Below are positions 8,251-17,094 of a stretch of 64,000 bases of DNA, in pieces. Source of the stretch: AC-32 sp035518635 (lineage in GTDB: Bacteria; Actinomycetota; Thermoleophilia; Gaiellales; Gaiellaceae); NCBI GenBank assembly GCA_035518635.1, contig DATIXI010000041.1, forward strand, positions 1 to 64,000, read 5' to 3'. The notes under the pieces are model-generated. The model made no database searches and was not told the origin of the DNA. It saw only the letters and a program-made list of their open reading frames with translations. Position 1 is the first letter of the stretch. Each line of letters starts with the position of its first letter. The position numbers and the translations under genes are program-made.

Positions 8251-9708
8251 CTACGCGGTCGCGCGGGCCGGCTCGACCTCTCCGGCGGGCTCCGGCTCCG
8301 GCGCCACCGAGTCGCGCATCACCACGAACGCCACCAGCGCGCCCACGAGGGCGATCGCGATCAGCGCCCAGAACGCGTCCTGGTAGCCCGACGTGAACGC
8401 GGCGGCCGGCGAGTGCCCGGTCTTCAGCAGGTCGTTCGCACGCGAGATGAAGATGGTCGAGGCGACCGCGACCCCGATCGCGCCGCCGATCTGCTGGTTC
8501 GTGTTGATCAGGCCCGATGCGAGACCGGCCTGGTGCGGCTTGACCTGGGCCAGCGCGGCGATCGTGACCGGAACGAACGCGAACGCGAGCCCCCAGGCGA
8601 ACGTCAGGTAGGCGGGCAGCAGGTCGGGCCAGTAGTGGCCGGCCACCGGGATCTGCGTGTACCAGCCCATCGACGCCGCCAGCACGAGCAGCCCGACGAC
8701 GATCACCCAGCGCGGGCCGAGCTTCGTCGTCAGCGCCTGCGCGATCCCGGCCCAGATGACCGTCGTCCCGGCGGTGGCCAGGAACGTGACTCCCGTCTTG
8801 AGCGCCGACCAGCCGAGCACCTGCTGGACGTAGAGCGTCAGCACGAAGAAGTTCGCGAAGATCACCGCCCCGAGCAGGAAGCCGACGATGTTGGCCGCGA
8901 GCAGCTGGCGGAGGCGGAAGATGCTGAACGGTACGAGCGGCGCGGGGCTGCGCCGCTCGATCAGCACGAAGACGATGTTCAGCACCGCGGCGAGGACCAG
9001 CAGCAGGATCGTGCGGGCCGAGCCCCAGCCGACGTCGGGCGCCTTCGAGATCGCGTAGACGAGGATCGCCAGGGCGCTCGTCACCGTCACCGCGCCCGCG
9101 ATGTCGAAACGGCGGTCGGGGACGTCGGCCCTGCTCTCCGGCACGAACGGGAACGTCAGCGCGAAGACGAGAGCGCCGACGGGGACGTTGACGAAGAAGA
9201 TCCACTCCCAGCCCAGGTACTTGGTCAGGATCCCGCCGAAGAGGACGCCGGCGGCGGCTCCCGAGCCGCCGAGCGCGCCCCAGATGCCGAGGGCCTTGTT
9301 CCGCTCTGGGCCCTCCTCGAAGGTCGTCGAGACGATCGAGAGCGCGGCGGGCGAGATGATCGCCGCGCCGACTCCCTGAACCGCCCGCGAGGCGATCAGG
9401 ACGGCCGCGCTGCCGGCCAGGCCGCACGCGAGCGAGGCCAGGGTGAAGAGGACGAGGCCGACGATGAAGATGATCCTGCGCCCGAGCAGGTCGGCCATGC
9501 GGCCGCCGAGGAGGAGGAACCCGCCGAACGTGATCGCGTACGCGGTGAGGACCCACTGGACGGTCGTCTCGGCGACGTTCAGGTCCTTCTGGATCGAGGG
9601 GATCGCCACGTTGACGATCGCGACGTCGAGCACGGTCATGAAGAACGCGGCGCCCACGATCGCGAGCGTCAGCCACTTCCGGCGCGGGTGAGCCTGGGCG
9701 ACAGCCAT
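8251..9708 (-). CDS. MFS drug exporter, DHA2 (EmrB/QacA) family
   Basis: A 485-aa, 14-helix proton-coupled exporter. Family features are the first helix FFMTVLDVAIVNVAIPSI (motif D1), motif A GGRMADLLGRR, motif C-like GAAIISPAALSIV and about fourteen hydrophobic segments, ending in a short acidic/Pro tail. DHA2 members export cationic drugs, dyes or metabolites; the substrate here is unknown. A second DHA2 exporter lies at 46824-48284, clearly paralogous. The gene is divergent from the CoA-transferase with 62 nt between. Confidence 0.93.
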   Translation of the reverse strand: MAVAQAHPRRKWLTLAIVGAAFFMTVLDVAIVNVAIPSIQKDLNVAETTVQWVLTAYAITFGGFLLLGGRMADLLGRRIIFIVGLVLFTLASLACGLAGSAAVLIASRAVQGVGAAIISPAALSIVSTTFEEGPERNKALGIWGALGGSGAAAGVLFGGILTKYLGWEWIFFVNVPVGALVFALTFPFVPESRADVPDRRFDIAGAVTVTSALAILVYAISKAPDVGWGSARTILLLVLAAVLNIVFVLIERRSPAPLVPFSIFRLRQLLAANIVGFLLGAVIFANFFVLTLYVQQVLGWSALKTGVTFLATAGTTVIWAGIAQALTTKLGPRWVIVVGLLVLAASMGWYTQIPVAGHYWPDLLPAYLTFAWGLAFAFVPVTIAALAQVKPHQAGLASGLINTNQQIGGAIGVAVASTIFISRANDLLKTGHSPAAAFTSGYQDAFWALIAIALVGALVAFVVMRDSVAPEPEPAGEVEPARATA

Positions 9709-9770
9709 GCCTCAGCGGGAACGCTAACGGTATTGGTGCCCCCGCTGTCGCAGTGTGATAGACGGACGCA

Positions 9771-10949
9771 GTGAGCGAGCTTCCGCTCGACGGGCTCCGC
9801 ATCCTCGACCTCTCGCGCGTGCTCGCGGGGCCGTACTGCACGATGGTGCTCTCCGATCTCGGGGCCGAGGTGGTCAAGATCGAGCGACCCGGGGCCGGCG
9901 ACGAGACGCGGGCCTGGGGGCCGCCGTTCGTCGAGGGCGAGTCCGCCTACTTCCTCTCGGTCAACCGCGGAAAGCGCAGCGTCGCGCTCGACCTGCGCGG
10001 CGACCTGGCGCGGGCCGCGTTCATGCGGCTCGCGGCGAACGCGGACGTGGTCGTCGAGAACTTCCGCACCGGCGGCGCCGACGCGCTCGGGGTCGGGTAC
10101 GAGCATGTGCGCGCCGTGAACCCCCGCGTCGTCTACTGCTCGATCACCGGCTTCGGGCCGCGCGAGCCCGCCGGCCGGCCCGGCTACGACTTCGTCATCC
10201 AGGCCGAGTCGGGGCTCATGAGCATCACCGGCGAGGCCGAGGGCGCGCCGTCGAAGGTCGGCGTCGCGGTCGTGGACGTCCTCGCGGGCCTGAACGCGGC
10301 CGTGGCGATCCTCGCCGCGCTCCGGCGGCGCGAGGACACCGGCGGGGGCGCCCACGTCGAGGTGTCCCTCCTGGACAGCGCGCTCAGCGGCCTCGTCAAC
10401 GTGGCCCAGAGCGTCCTCGTCACTGGCGAGGAGGCGCCGCGCTTCGGCAACGCGCACCGGAGCGTCGCCCCGTACGAGCCGCTGCGCGCCGAGGACGGCC
10501 TCGTTGCCGTCGCTGCCGCGAACGACGGGCTCTTCGCGAAGCTCTGCGCGGCGCTCGGGCGGAACGACCTGCACGCCGACCCTCGCTTCGCCACCAACGC
10601 GGGCCGCGTCGAGCACCGGGCTGCGCTCGCCGCCGAGCTCGAGCGAACACTCACCGAGCGCCCGGCCGCGGAGTGGATCGAGCTGCTGAACGCCGAGGGC
10701 GTCCCGGCAGGCAAGATCCGCGGCGTCCTGGAGGCGCTGGAGGCGGCGGGCGACGAGGCCCGGATGTCGGTCGAGCACCCGGCCGTCGGCCCGCTGGAGC
10801 TCGTCAGGACGGCGCCGCGCTTCGACGCGCCTCCGCCGCCGGTGCCGCCCCCGCTCCTCGGGCAGCACACGCGCGAGGTCCTGCGCGAGATCGGCCTCGA
10901 CGACGCCGAGGTCGACGCCCTAGCAGCCGAGAGCGCAGGCCAGAGCTAG
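9771..10949 (+). CDS. Family III CoA-transferase (CaiB/BaiF)
   Basis: Transfers CoA between carboxylic acids through an enzyme-bound mixed anhydride. The 392-aa protein opens LPLDGLRILDLSRVLAGPYC and has GAEVVKIERPG and SVNRGKRSVALDLR. The nucleophilic aspartate is Asp169 in VAVVDVLAGL, the same spacing as in formyl-CoA transferase. Substrate specificity (carnitine, oxalate, bile acid, itaconate, etc.) cannot be read from sequence. The start is GTG 9771. No acyl-CoA dehydrogenase or hydratase partner is nearby. Confidence 0.93.
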   Translation: MSELPLDGLRILDLSRVLAGPYCTMVLSDLGAEVVKIERPGAGDETRAWGPPFVEGESAYFLSVNRGKRSVALDLRGDLARAAFMRLAANADVVVENFRTGGADALGVGYEHVRAVNPRVVYCSITGFGPREPAGRPGYDFVIQAESGLMSITGEAEGAPSKVGVAVVDVLAGLNAAVAILAALRRREDTGGGAHVEVSLLDSALSGLVNVAQSVLVTGEEAPRFGNAHRSVAPYEPLRAEDGLVAVAAANDGLFAKLCAALGRNDLHADPRFATNAGRVEHRAALAAELERTLTERPAAEWIELLNAEGVPAGKIRGVLEALEAAGDEARMSVEHPAVGPLELVRTAPRFDAPPPPVPPPLLGQHTREVLREIGLDDAEVDALAAESAGQS

Positions 10950-11459
10950 CTACGCGATCGCGTCGGACTCCAGCTCGCGAAGAAAGCCCTCGAACAGGCG
11001 GCGATGGCCCTCCTCGTCGTGGAGGATCGCGATCGTCATGTCCTGGGTGACCCAGTCGACGCCGTCGGTCACCTCGATGATCCGGTTGTAGTGCTCGATC
11101 GCGCCCGTCTCGGCCTCGATCACGCCGCGGACGATGTGCGCGAGATCGGTCTGGTGCTCGGGCGGCCGGAGGTAGCTCTGCTCGGCCGTGAAGTCCTCCG
11201 AGCCGGGGACGACGCCGTAGAGCTCCTTGATCCGGTTGCCGAACTGCCGCGCGTGGCCGAGCTCCTCCTCGACGTCCTCCTCGAGCGACTCGCGGATCTC
11301 CTGCGCGCGGACGCCGTCGGGGTTGATCGAGTTCGCGACGTAGCTCATCACCGTCTCGATCTCCATCCAGTAGGCCTTGGTCAGGAGCTCGATGATCTCC
11401 TCGCGCTTCTCGGTCAGCTCCTCGGACAGGATTCCTTGGGTTGCGGTTCGGGCAGGCAT
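10950..11459 (-). CDS. Ferritin-like/bacterioferritin-type di-iron protein
   Basis: A 169-aa four-helix bundle protein. Ferroxidase-type ligands recur in helices: E...TVMSYV, LEEDVEEELGHARQFGN (ExxH), VIEAETGAIEHYNRII (ExxxxxExxH) and LHDEEGHRRLFEGF (ExxH). This is the ferritin-like group related to bacterioferritin and DPS, storing or detoxifying iron. The ATG at 11459 has a good GGAGGTGG 4 nt upstream, which decides against longer frames. It lies between the CoA-transferase (convergent) and Hsp20 (same strand), in a stress-gene neighbourhood. Confidence 0.85.
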   Translation of the reverse strand: MPARTATQGILSEELTEKREEIIELLTKAYWMEIETVMSYVANSINPDGVRAQEIRESLEEDVEEELGHARQFGNRIKELYGVVPGSEDFTAEQSYLRPPEHQTDLAHIVRGVIEAETGAIEHYNRIIEVTDGVDWVTQDMTIAILHDEEGHRRLFEGFLRELESDAIA

Positions 11460-11556
11460 TCGACCACCTCCGATTTCTCGCTGGACGTTCTGAAAGTAAA
11501 CCGAAGAAGGCCGGGGCGGTGGCGCACCCGTCGTCACGCCCCGGCCCGATTCCCGA

Positions 11557-11979
11557 TCACGCCTTGGCGATCGGGATCTTGTGAGGCTTGGGAGCCTCGA
11601 GCTTCGGCGCGTGCAACTCGAGCACGCCCTTCGTGAACTTCGCTCGGACGTGCTTCGTGTCGGCGTCGACCGGAAACTCGAAGCGGCGCTCGAACTCCCG
11701 CTCGAGCCGCTCGCGCAGGCGGAAGGTCTTCTCGACCTCCTCCTTCGCCTCCCTCCGCTCGCCCTTCACCGTGACCGTGTGGTCGGTGACCTCGATGCCG
11801 AGCTCCTTCTCCTCGTAGCCGGGCACCTCGAGCTCGATGACGAACTCGTCCGTCGTCTCGTAGACGTCCGCTGCGGGCAGCAAAAGCGGCGCGAAGCCGA
11901 TCTCCTCGAAGGCACGCCGCATCCGGCGCTCCATGGAGTCGATCTCGGTGAACGGCGACCACTTGATCAGCGTGGTCAT
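11557..11979 (-). CDS. Hsp20/alpha-crystallin small heat-shock protein
   Basis: ATP-independent holdase chaperone, 140 aa. The alpha-crystallin domain spans about residues 38-130: ADVYETTDEFVIELEVPGYEEKELGIEV, TVTVKGERR, FRLRERLEREFERRFEFP, then AKFTKGVLELHAPK, the family G-x-L box. The C-terminal IPI motif (KIPIAKA) that docks subunits into oligomers is present. The start at 11979 has a near-perfect GGGAGGTGA. No CIRCE element or other heat-shock operator is recognisable upstream. Confidence 0.95.
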   Translation of the reverse strand: MTTLIKWSPFTEIDSMERRMRRAFEEIGFAPLLLPAADVYETTDEFVIELEVPGYEEKELGIEVTDHTVTVKGERREAKEEVEKTFRLRERLEREFERRFEFPVDADTKHVRAKFTKGVLELHAPKLEAPKPHKIPIAKA

Positions 11980-12147
11980 GGCTTCACCTCCCTTCACTGG
12001 GACCGTCCCGATCGTTGCTCGCGGCGACGCACGCGGCATCGGTTCGAACGCGGATCGGGTTGCGGCTTTCCCGAAGTCGAAGGCGGGCCGCGCCCCGATG
12101 CCCGCCGACTCTCACGTGCTCAAAGTGCAGGCGAAAGGAGGTGGACG

Positions 12148-12597
12148 ATGAGCCAGCAGATGCTCGAGAGCAGCAAGGCCGGGCCGGCGTTGGAGCAGCT
12201 GACGGTCGGAGTCGTGATGCACCCGGGCGTGGTCACCTGTCCGCTCGAGACCCCGCTTCCGACGGTGGCGCGCATGATGGCCACCTACCGGATCCACGCG
12301 GTGGTCGTCTTCAACGAGGACTCCGACGACGTGGCGGGCGCCGACCTGTGGGGCGTGGTCTCCGACCTCGACCTCGTCAAGGCGTCGAGCGCCGGCGAGA
12401 TCGACGAGCGCACCGCAGGCGGGACGGCTGTGACCCCGGTGGTCACGGTGGAGCGGGACGACACGCTCGCCCGCGCCGCGCAGCTGATGAGTGAGCACGA
12501 GGTCACGCACCTCGTCGTCGTCGACCCGAAGCGGGCCCGCCCGATCGGCGTGCTGTCGACGCTCGACGTGGCACGCGCCGTCGCCGAGTCGGGCTAG
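12148..12597 (+). CDS. CBS-domain pair protein
   Basis: A 149-aa protein made of two CBS motifs forming one Bateman module. The first motif is around VGVVMHPGVVTCPLETPLPTVARMM...VVFNEDS...LWGVVSDLDLV; the second is around VTVERDDTLARAAQLMSEHEVTHLVVVD...PIGVLSTLDVARA. Such stand-alone modules bind adenine nucleotides and act as energy sensors. The start has a textbook AAAGGAGGTGG, one of the strongest ribosome binding sites in the window. The ATP-grasp gene follows after 8 nt, so the two are likely an operon. A second CBS protein is at 18196-18573. Confidence 0.93.
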   Translation: MSQQMLESSKAGPALEQLTVGVVMHPGVVTCPLETPLPTVARMMATYRIHAVVVFNEDSDDVAGADLWGVVSDLDLVKASSAGEIDERTAGGTAVTPVVTVERDDTLARAAQLMSEHEVTHLVVVDPKRARPIGVLSTLDVARAVAESG

Positions 12598-12605
12598 TCG
12601 GCGCG

Positions 12606-13460
12606 GTGAGCCGCGTCGGCGTCATCGGCTACGCGCAACCGGCGAACGTCGATCTCGTCGCAGCTTGGAAGGCCGCGGGAATCGATGCAGCGCTGGTCGC
12701 TCCGCAGGATGCGGTCGCCGAGCTGTCGGCGGGCGATGTCGCAATCGGCCGGCTGGACGTTCTGCAGACTCTCGACGGCGTCGAGCCTGGGCTCGAAGAG
12801 CTCGACCACCTCGAGGCACGAGGCGTGATCGTGCTCAACGGCTCGGCGGCGCTTCTGACGGCGCACGACAAGCTCCTCAGCGATGGCTGCCTGGCCCGGG
12901 CAGGTGTCCGGCGGCCGCCCGCCGCCCACGTCTCCACCGCCGACGACCTTCGGCGGCTGCCGCTCCCGTTCGTGGTGAAGCCGCGCTTCGGGAGCTGGGG
13001 TCGCGACGTCTTCCGCTGCCGGAGCCGCGACGAGCTCGAGGCGTGCCTGGCGGTGATCGCCCACCGGCGCTGGTTCTCCAAGGACGGCGCGATCGCTCAG
13101 GAGCTCGTCCCGTCGCCCGGCTTCGACCTGCGCGTGATCGTGGCTGGCGGCACGGTCGTCGGAGCCGCCGAGCGCGTTGCTCGGCCGGGCGAATGGCGGA
13201 CGAACATCTCGCTCGGCGGAACTCTCCGCCCGGCGCACCTACCCGAAGAGGCCCGGCAGCTCGCAATTCGGTCCGCGGCCGCGCTCGACGCCGACCTGAT
13301 CGGGGTCGACCTCCTTCCGGTGCCCGACGGCTACACCGTCATCGAGATGAACGGCGCCGTCGAGTTCGACGCCCGCTACTCACTCCCCGGCACCGTCGTC
13401 TACACCGCCGTCGCGAACGCTCTCTCGCTCGCCCCGGCCGACGCGGTCACGCTCGGGTGA
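12606..13460 (+). CDS. RimK/LysX-like ATP-grasp ligase
   Basis: A 284-aa ATP-grasp enzyme. The central domain has PFVVKPRFGSWGRDVFRC (ATP-binding lysine and glycine-rich loop), the hinge IAQELVPSPGFDLRVIVAGG, and the Mg-binding segment IGVDLLPVPDGYTVIEMNGAVEF (D..E.N). Members ligate amino acids to carboxylates: glutamate to ribosomal S6 or F420, or the LysW-linked lysine/arginine routes. No LysW-like carrier or F420 gene is in the window, so the substrate is unknown. GTG start, directly behind the CBS gene. Confidence 0.85.
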   Translation: MSRVGVIGYAQPANVDLVAAWKAAGIDAALVAPQDAVAELSAGDVAIGRLDVLQTLDGVEPGLEELDHLEARGVIVLNGSAALLTAHDKLLSDGCLARAGVRRPPAAHVSTADDLRRLPLPFVVKPRFGSWGRDVFRCRSRDELEACLAVIAHRRWFSKDGAIAQELVPSPGFDLRVIVAGGTVVGAAERVARPGEWRTNISLGGTLRPAHLPEEARQLAIRSAAALDADLIGVDLLPVPDGYTVIEMNGAVEFDARYSLPGTVVYTAVANALSLAPADAVTLG

Positions 13461-13481
13461 CGAGCGCAGGCGCGTCGACAG

Positions 13482-15536
13482 TCAGGCGCTGGAATCCGCC
13501 GACCTGCCCACCCGGTGCCGGCCCGCGACGCCCGCGGTCTGAGCGGCGCGCGCGACGGCCTCGGCCACGGCCGGCGCGACCTTGCGGTCGAATACGCTCG
13601 GAATCACGTAGTCCGCCTCGAGGTGCTCGCGGTCGACGACGGCGGCGAGCGCGTGGGCGGCGGCGAGCTCCATCTCACGCGTGATCGCGCTCGCCCGAGC
13701 ATCGAGCGCGCCGCGGAACAGGCCGGGGAAGACGAGCACGTTGTTGATCTGGTTCGGGTAGTCGGAGCGCCCGGTCCCGACGACGGCGACGAGCTGCTCG
13801 ATCTCCTCGGGGGAGACCTCGGGAGTCGGGTTCGCCATCGCGAAGACGATCCCGTCCTCGGCCATCGACCGGATCCCGTCGACGCTGACGGCACCGGGGC
13901 CCGACAGGCCGATGAAGACATCCGCGCCGGCCAGCGCCGCGTCAGCCGTCCCGGGTCGTCCGTCCGGGTTCGTCTCTTCTGCCAGGGTGGCCTTGAAGTG
14001 GTCCAGCCCGGGCCGGCTGGGGCAGAGGATCCCCTTGCGGTCGCACACGACGACCTGACCGGCGCCGGCCGAGAGGAGCATCCTCGCCGTCGCAGCCCCC
14101 GCCGCCCCCGCGCCGGTGAGCACGACCCGCACATCGTGGAGCTCCTTCCCGACGACCCGGAGCGCGTTCAGCAGGGCCCCGAGCACGACGATCGCGGTCC
14201 CGTGCTGGTCGTCGTGGAAGACCGGGATCGAGAGCTCCTCGCGCAGACGGGCTTCGATCTCGAAACAGCGCGGCGCAGAGATGTCCTCGAGGTTGATTCC
14301 GCCGAACACGGGTGCAAGGGCGACGACCGTCCGCACGATCTCGTCAGGATCCGTCGTGGCGAGACAGATCGGCCAGGCATCGATCCCGCCGAACTCCTTG
14401 AACAGGATCGCCTTGCCCTCCATCACCGGGAGGGCGGCCTCGGGACCGATGTCGCCGAGCCCGAGCACCGCCGTGCCGTCGGTGACGACGGCGACCGCGT
14501 TCTGCTTGATCGTCAGGTTCCAGACCTTCTCCGGGTCGTCGGCGATCGCACGGCACACGCGGGCGACGCCGGGCGTGTAGGCCATCGAGAGGTCGTCGCG
14601 CGTCTTCAGCGGCGCCTTCGAGACGACCTCGAGCTTGCCGCCGAGATGAAGCAGGAAGGTCCGGTCGGAGACGTGCTCGACCTCGATGCCGTCCACGGCT
14701 CGGACGGCCTCGACGATGCGGTGAATGTGCGCCTCGTCGTCCGCGAGCACCGTCACGTCGCGGATCTTCTTGCCCCGCTCGACGCGGACGAGGTCGATCG
14801 CCCCGAGCAGCCCGCCGGCCTCTCCGATCGCGCTGGCCAGGCGCGCGAACGAGCCCGGCTGGTTCTCGAGGTGCACGCGCAGGGTTGCGCTGAAGGATGC
14901 CGACGGATGGTGCGAGGCCATGCCGAGAGTGTCTCCGAGACGGAGCCTCGAGCCATCCGCGCCGCTACCGAGCCGGGCTTCGGCTTTTCCGCACGCGCTC
15001 CGCCAGATGGGCCAGGTGGCCCGCACGGGAACGGTCCGGTCGCTCCAGTCGCTGTAGGCCGCGGGCGGGTCGCTCGTCTCCTCCGGCGCAGATGCGTCGT
15101 AGCGGGCGGCCTTCTCGTTGCGCGGGTAGTGCAGCTTCTTGTCCTCGCTGCGGACGCCGACCATGAGGATCGCGCACGGCCCCTTGCCCGCGCCGACGAA
15201 GATGTGGTCGGTCCCGGGCGCGCAGTGGAAGAAGTCCCACGCCTTGAGGTGCCGCTCCTCGTCCTCGACGAGCAGCAGGCACTCGCCCGAGAGGACGAGG
15301 AAGTCCTCCTGCACGCTCTCGGAGTGATAACGCCCGTTGGGCTGGCCGGGCTGGAGGACGTGGACGCCGATCGCGTACTGCTCGAAGGGCGCCTCGCGGC
15401 TCTCGAAGCTCGTCCACTCGCCGCCTTTGTCGTGACGGCTCCACTGCGCGTCCGCGAGGTTGATCACGTACCAGCCCGGAGTTGCGGCGACCTGGCCCTC
15501 TGGGGTGTGCTCGATCCTCGCCTCTCCCGTGGACAC
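13482..15536 (-). CDS. Cupin-malic enzyme (ACT-type) fusion
   Basis: One 684-aa frame joins two proteins. Residues 1-about 178 are a cupin (GVHVLQPGQPNGRYHSES, VLSGECLLLVEDEERHLKAWDFFHCAPGTDHIFVGAG). From Met206 (position 14921) comes an ACT regulatory domain (ATLRVHLENQPGSFARLASAIGE), then malic enzyme: MAYTPGVARVCRAI, the lysine loop TDGTAVLGLGDIGPEAALPVMEGKA, FGGINLEDISAPRCFEIE, DDQHGTA and the NAD fold VVLTGAGAAGAATA. It oxidatively decarboxylates malate to pyruvate. The linker (about 179-205) looks like translated intergenic DNA, and GGAGA precedes codon 206, so malic enzyme may also start at 14921. GTG 15536 is leaderless-type (TAGGCT 6 nt before). Confidence 0.88.
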   Translation of the reverse strand: MSTGEARIEHTPEGQVAATPGWYVINLADAQWSRHDKGGEWTSFESREAPFEQYAIGVHVLQPGQPNGRYHSESVQEDFLVLSGECLLLVEDEERHLKAWDFFHCAPGTDHIFVGAGKGPCAILMVGVRSEDKKLHYPRNEKAARYDASAPEETSDPPAAYSDWSDRTVPVRATWPIWRSACGKAEARLGSGADGSRLRLGDTLGMASHHPSASFSATLRVHLENQPGSFARLASAIGEAGGLLGAIDLVRVERGKKIRDVTVLADDEAHIHRIVEAVRAVDGIEVEHVSDRTFLLHLGGKLEVVSKAPLKTRDDLSMAYTPGVARVCRAIADDPEKVWNLTIKQNAVAVVTDGTAVLGLGDIGPEAALPVMEGKAILFKEFGGIDAWPICLATTDPDEIVRTVVALAPVFGGINLEDISAPRCFEIEARLREELSIPVFHDDQHGTAIVVLGALLNALRVVGKELHDVRVVLTGAGAAGAATARMLLSAGAGQVVVCDRKGILCPSRPGLDHFKATLAEETNPDGRPGTADAALAGADVFIGLSGPGAVSVDGIRSMAEDGIVFAMANPTPEVSPEEIEQLVAVVGTGRSDYPNQINNVLVFPGLFRGALDARASAITREMELAAAHALAAVVDREHLEADYVIPSVFDRKVAPAVAEAVARAAQTAGVAGRHRVGRSADSSA

Positions 15537-15566
15537 GGGTCGAGCCTACCCGACTAGATTCCCGGC

Positions 15567-16547
15567 ATGAGGCTGCTCGTCCTCGGCGGAACGAAGTTCC
15601 TCGGCCGCGCGGTGGTCGATGCGGCCCTCGCCCGCGGCGACGAGGTCACGCTCTTCAACCGCGGGCAGACGAGCCCGGAGCTGTTCCCGGAGGTCGAGAA
15701 GCTCCGTGGAGACCGGGACGGCGACCTCGCCGCGCTCGAGCGCCGCGAATGGGACGCGGTGATCGACCCGTCCGGCTTCGTGCCGCGGATCGTGCGCGAC
15801 TCGGCCGAGCTGCTCCGGGGCTCGGTCGGCCACTACCTCTTCGTCTCGACCGGGTCCGTCTACGCCGATCCGTCTCCCGGCTTCGACGAGACGGCGCCGA
15901 CGGCGGAGCTGACCGAGCCGGACAGCGAGGACGTCCTCGCCCACTACGGGGCGCTCAAGGCCGCCTGCGAGCGGGTCGTCGCGGAGGTCTTCCCGGACGC
16001 GCATACGAACGTGCGCGCCGGCCTGATCGTGGGGCCCCACGACCCGACGGGCCGCTTCACCTACTGGCCGCTCCGCGTCGCGGCCGGCGGGGAGATGCTC
16101 GCGCCGGCGCCGCCCGAGCGGCAGATCCAGTTCATCGACGTCCGCGACCTCGCCGCGTGGATGGTGGAGGCCTGCGACCGCGGCCACGTGGGCACGTACA
16201 ACGCGACGTGCGAGTGCCGGAGCTTCGGCGAGCTGCTGGCCGCGTGCGGTGACGTCGAGCCGGTCTGGGTCCCGGACGAGTTCCTCGTCGAGCACGAGGT
16301 CGAGCCGTTCAGCGAGCTCCCGCTCTGGCTTCCGGGCGAGGCCGCCGCCTTTCTCCAGGGCGACGTCTCGAAGGCGGTCGGCGCGGGTCTCCGCTTTCGA
16401 CCGCTCGACGCGACGGTGCGTGACACGCTCGCCTGGGCGCAGGAGGCCGGCGAGCAGCTGGTCACCGACCGAGGCCTGCGTCAGGGCCGGGCCGGACTCG
16501 ACCCCGCGAAGGAAGCCGAGCTGCTGGCCGCATGGCGCACCAGTTGA
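15567..16547 (+). CDS. NAD-dependent epimerase/dehydratase (extended SDR)
   Basis: A 326-aa protein with the Rossmann opening MRLLVLGGTKFLGRAVVDAAL (GxxxFLG) and a VSTGSVYAD strand. HYGALKAACERVV follows, in which the usual YxxxK becomes Y-GALK with tyrosine and lysine kept. It ends with substrate-domain segments IQFIDVRDLAAW and YNATCE. This pattern matches nucleotide-sugar epimerase/isoflavone-reductase-like SDRs of Actinobacteria; the substrate is unknown. TAGATT lies 6 nt before ATG, indicating leaderless expression. It shares a 30-nt divergent promoter region with the cupin-malic enzyme gene. Confidence 0.87.
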   Translation: MRLLVLGGTKFLGRAVVDAALARGDEVTLFNRGQTSPELFPEVEKLRGDRDGDLAALERREWDAVIDPSGFVPRIVRDSAELLRGSVGHYLFVSTGSVYADPSPGFDETAPTAELTEPDSEDVLAHYGALKAACERVVAEVFPDAHTNVRAGLIVGPHDPTGRFTYWPLRVAAGGEMLAPAPPERQIQFIDVRDLAAWMVEACDRGHVGTYNATCECRSFGELLAACGDVEPVWVPDEFLVEHEVEPFSELPLWLPGEAAAFLQGDVSKAVGAGLRFRPLDATVRDTLAWAQEAGEQLVTDRGLRQGRAGLDPAKEAELLAAWRTS

Positions 16548-16549
16548 CC

Positions 16550-16568
16550 TAGTAACAGACTGTTACTA
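16550..16568. repeat. Perfect inverted repeat between convergent genes
   Basis: TAGTAACA (16550-16557) and TGTTACTA (16561-16568) are perfect 8-bp arms around a GAC spacer, lying 2 nt after the epimerase stop and 12 nt before the MarR gene's stop. It is AT-rich, unlike the usual GC-rich terminator stems here, and looks more like a TetR-type operator. Its placement between two 3' ends fits a weak bidirectional terminator better. Confidence 0.6.
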
Positions 16569-16579
16569 AGTGCCGGACT

Positions 16580-17062
16580 CTAGGGCGTGCAGTCGGCGCT
16601 CTCGTCCTCCGCGCCTTCCGGCGGAAGGCGCTCGAGGAGATCGCGGAGCGTCTGGAGCTCCCCCTGGGAGTAGCGCTCGGCGAAAAGGCCGCGGACGTCC
16701 GCGACATGCGCCTCCGAGGCCTCCCGCAGCTTCGCGAGACCGTCGTCGGTGAGCTGCGCGTAGGTCACGCGCGCGTCGCTCGCGCACGAGGCGCGCTCGA
16801 CGTAGCCGCTCTGCTCGAGGCCTGCCAGCAGGCGCGTGATCCCGGAGGGCGTGAGCAGGATCTCCTCGGAGAGGTCGACTCGGCGCATCCTGCGGTCCGG
16901 GGCCCGCGAAAGACGGAGCAGCACCTCGTAGGCATTCAGTGTCAGACCGTGGTCTGCGACGAGGTCGGCGTTGAAGCGCCGCGTCACCGATGCATGCGCG
17001 CGCAGCAGGCCCACGAAGGCCTCGATCTCGACTCGTTCCCGCTGTGATGCTTGCGCGCTCAA
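16580..17062 (-). CDS. MarR-family transcriptional regulator
   Basis: A winged-helix repressor of about 160 aa. Typical MarR landmarks: FVGLLRAHASVTRRFNADL (dimer helix), LTLNAYEVLLRLSRAPDRRMRRVDLSEEILLTPSGITRLLAGLEQSGYVER (recognition helix) and DARVTYAQLTDDGLAKL (wing). The start is uncertain: TTG 17062 or TTG 17077, the latter inside an operator, and no Shine-Dalgarno precedes either. It is divergent from the YceI gene; two TTGA-N4-TCAA sites in the 70-nt gap make autoregulation and control of yceI likely (inference). Confidence 0.9.
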   Translation of the reverse strand: MSAQASQRERVEIEAFVGLLRAHASVTRRFNADLVADHGLTLNAYEVLLRLSRAPDRRMRRVDLSEEILLTPSGITRLLAGLEQSGYVERASCASDARVTYAQLTDDGLAKLREASEAHVADVRGLFAERYSQGELQTLRDLLERLPPEGAEDESADCTP

Positions 17063-17065
17063 TAC

Positions 17066-17094
17066 TTGACGTCTCAACTTTCTCGCTGTATGAT
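17066..17094 (+). promoter_or_regulatory. Promoter for YceI operon (TTGACG-17-TATGAT)
   Basis: The -35 TTGACG (17066-17071) and -10 TATGAT (17089-17094) are separated by exactly 17 nt, the best sigma-A type promoter visible in the window. It points at the YceI gene, whose ATG is 41 nt downstream of the -10. Confidence 0.75.
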
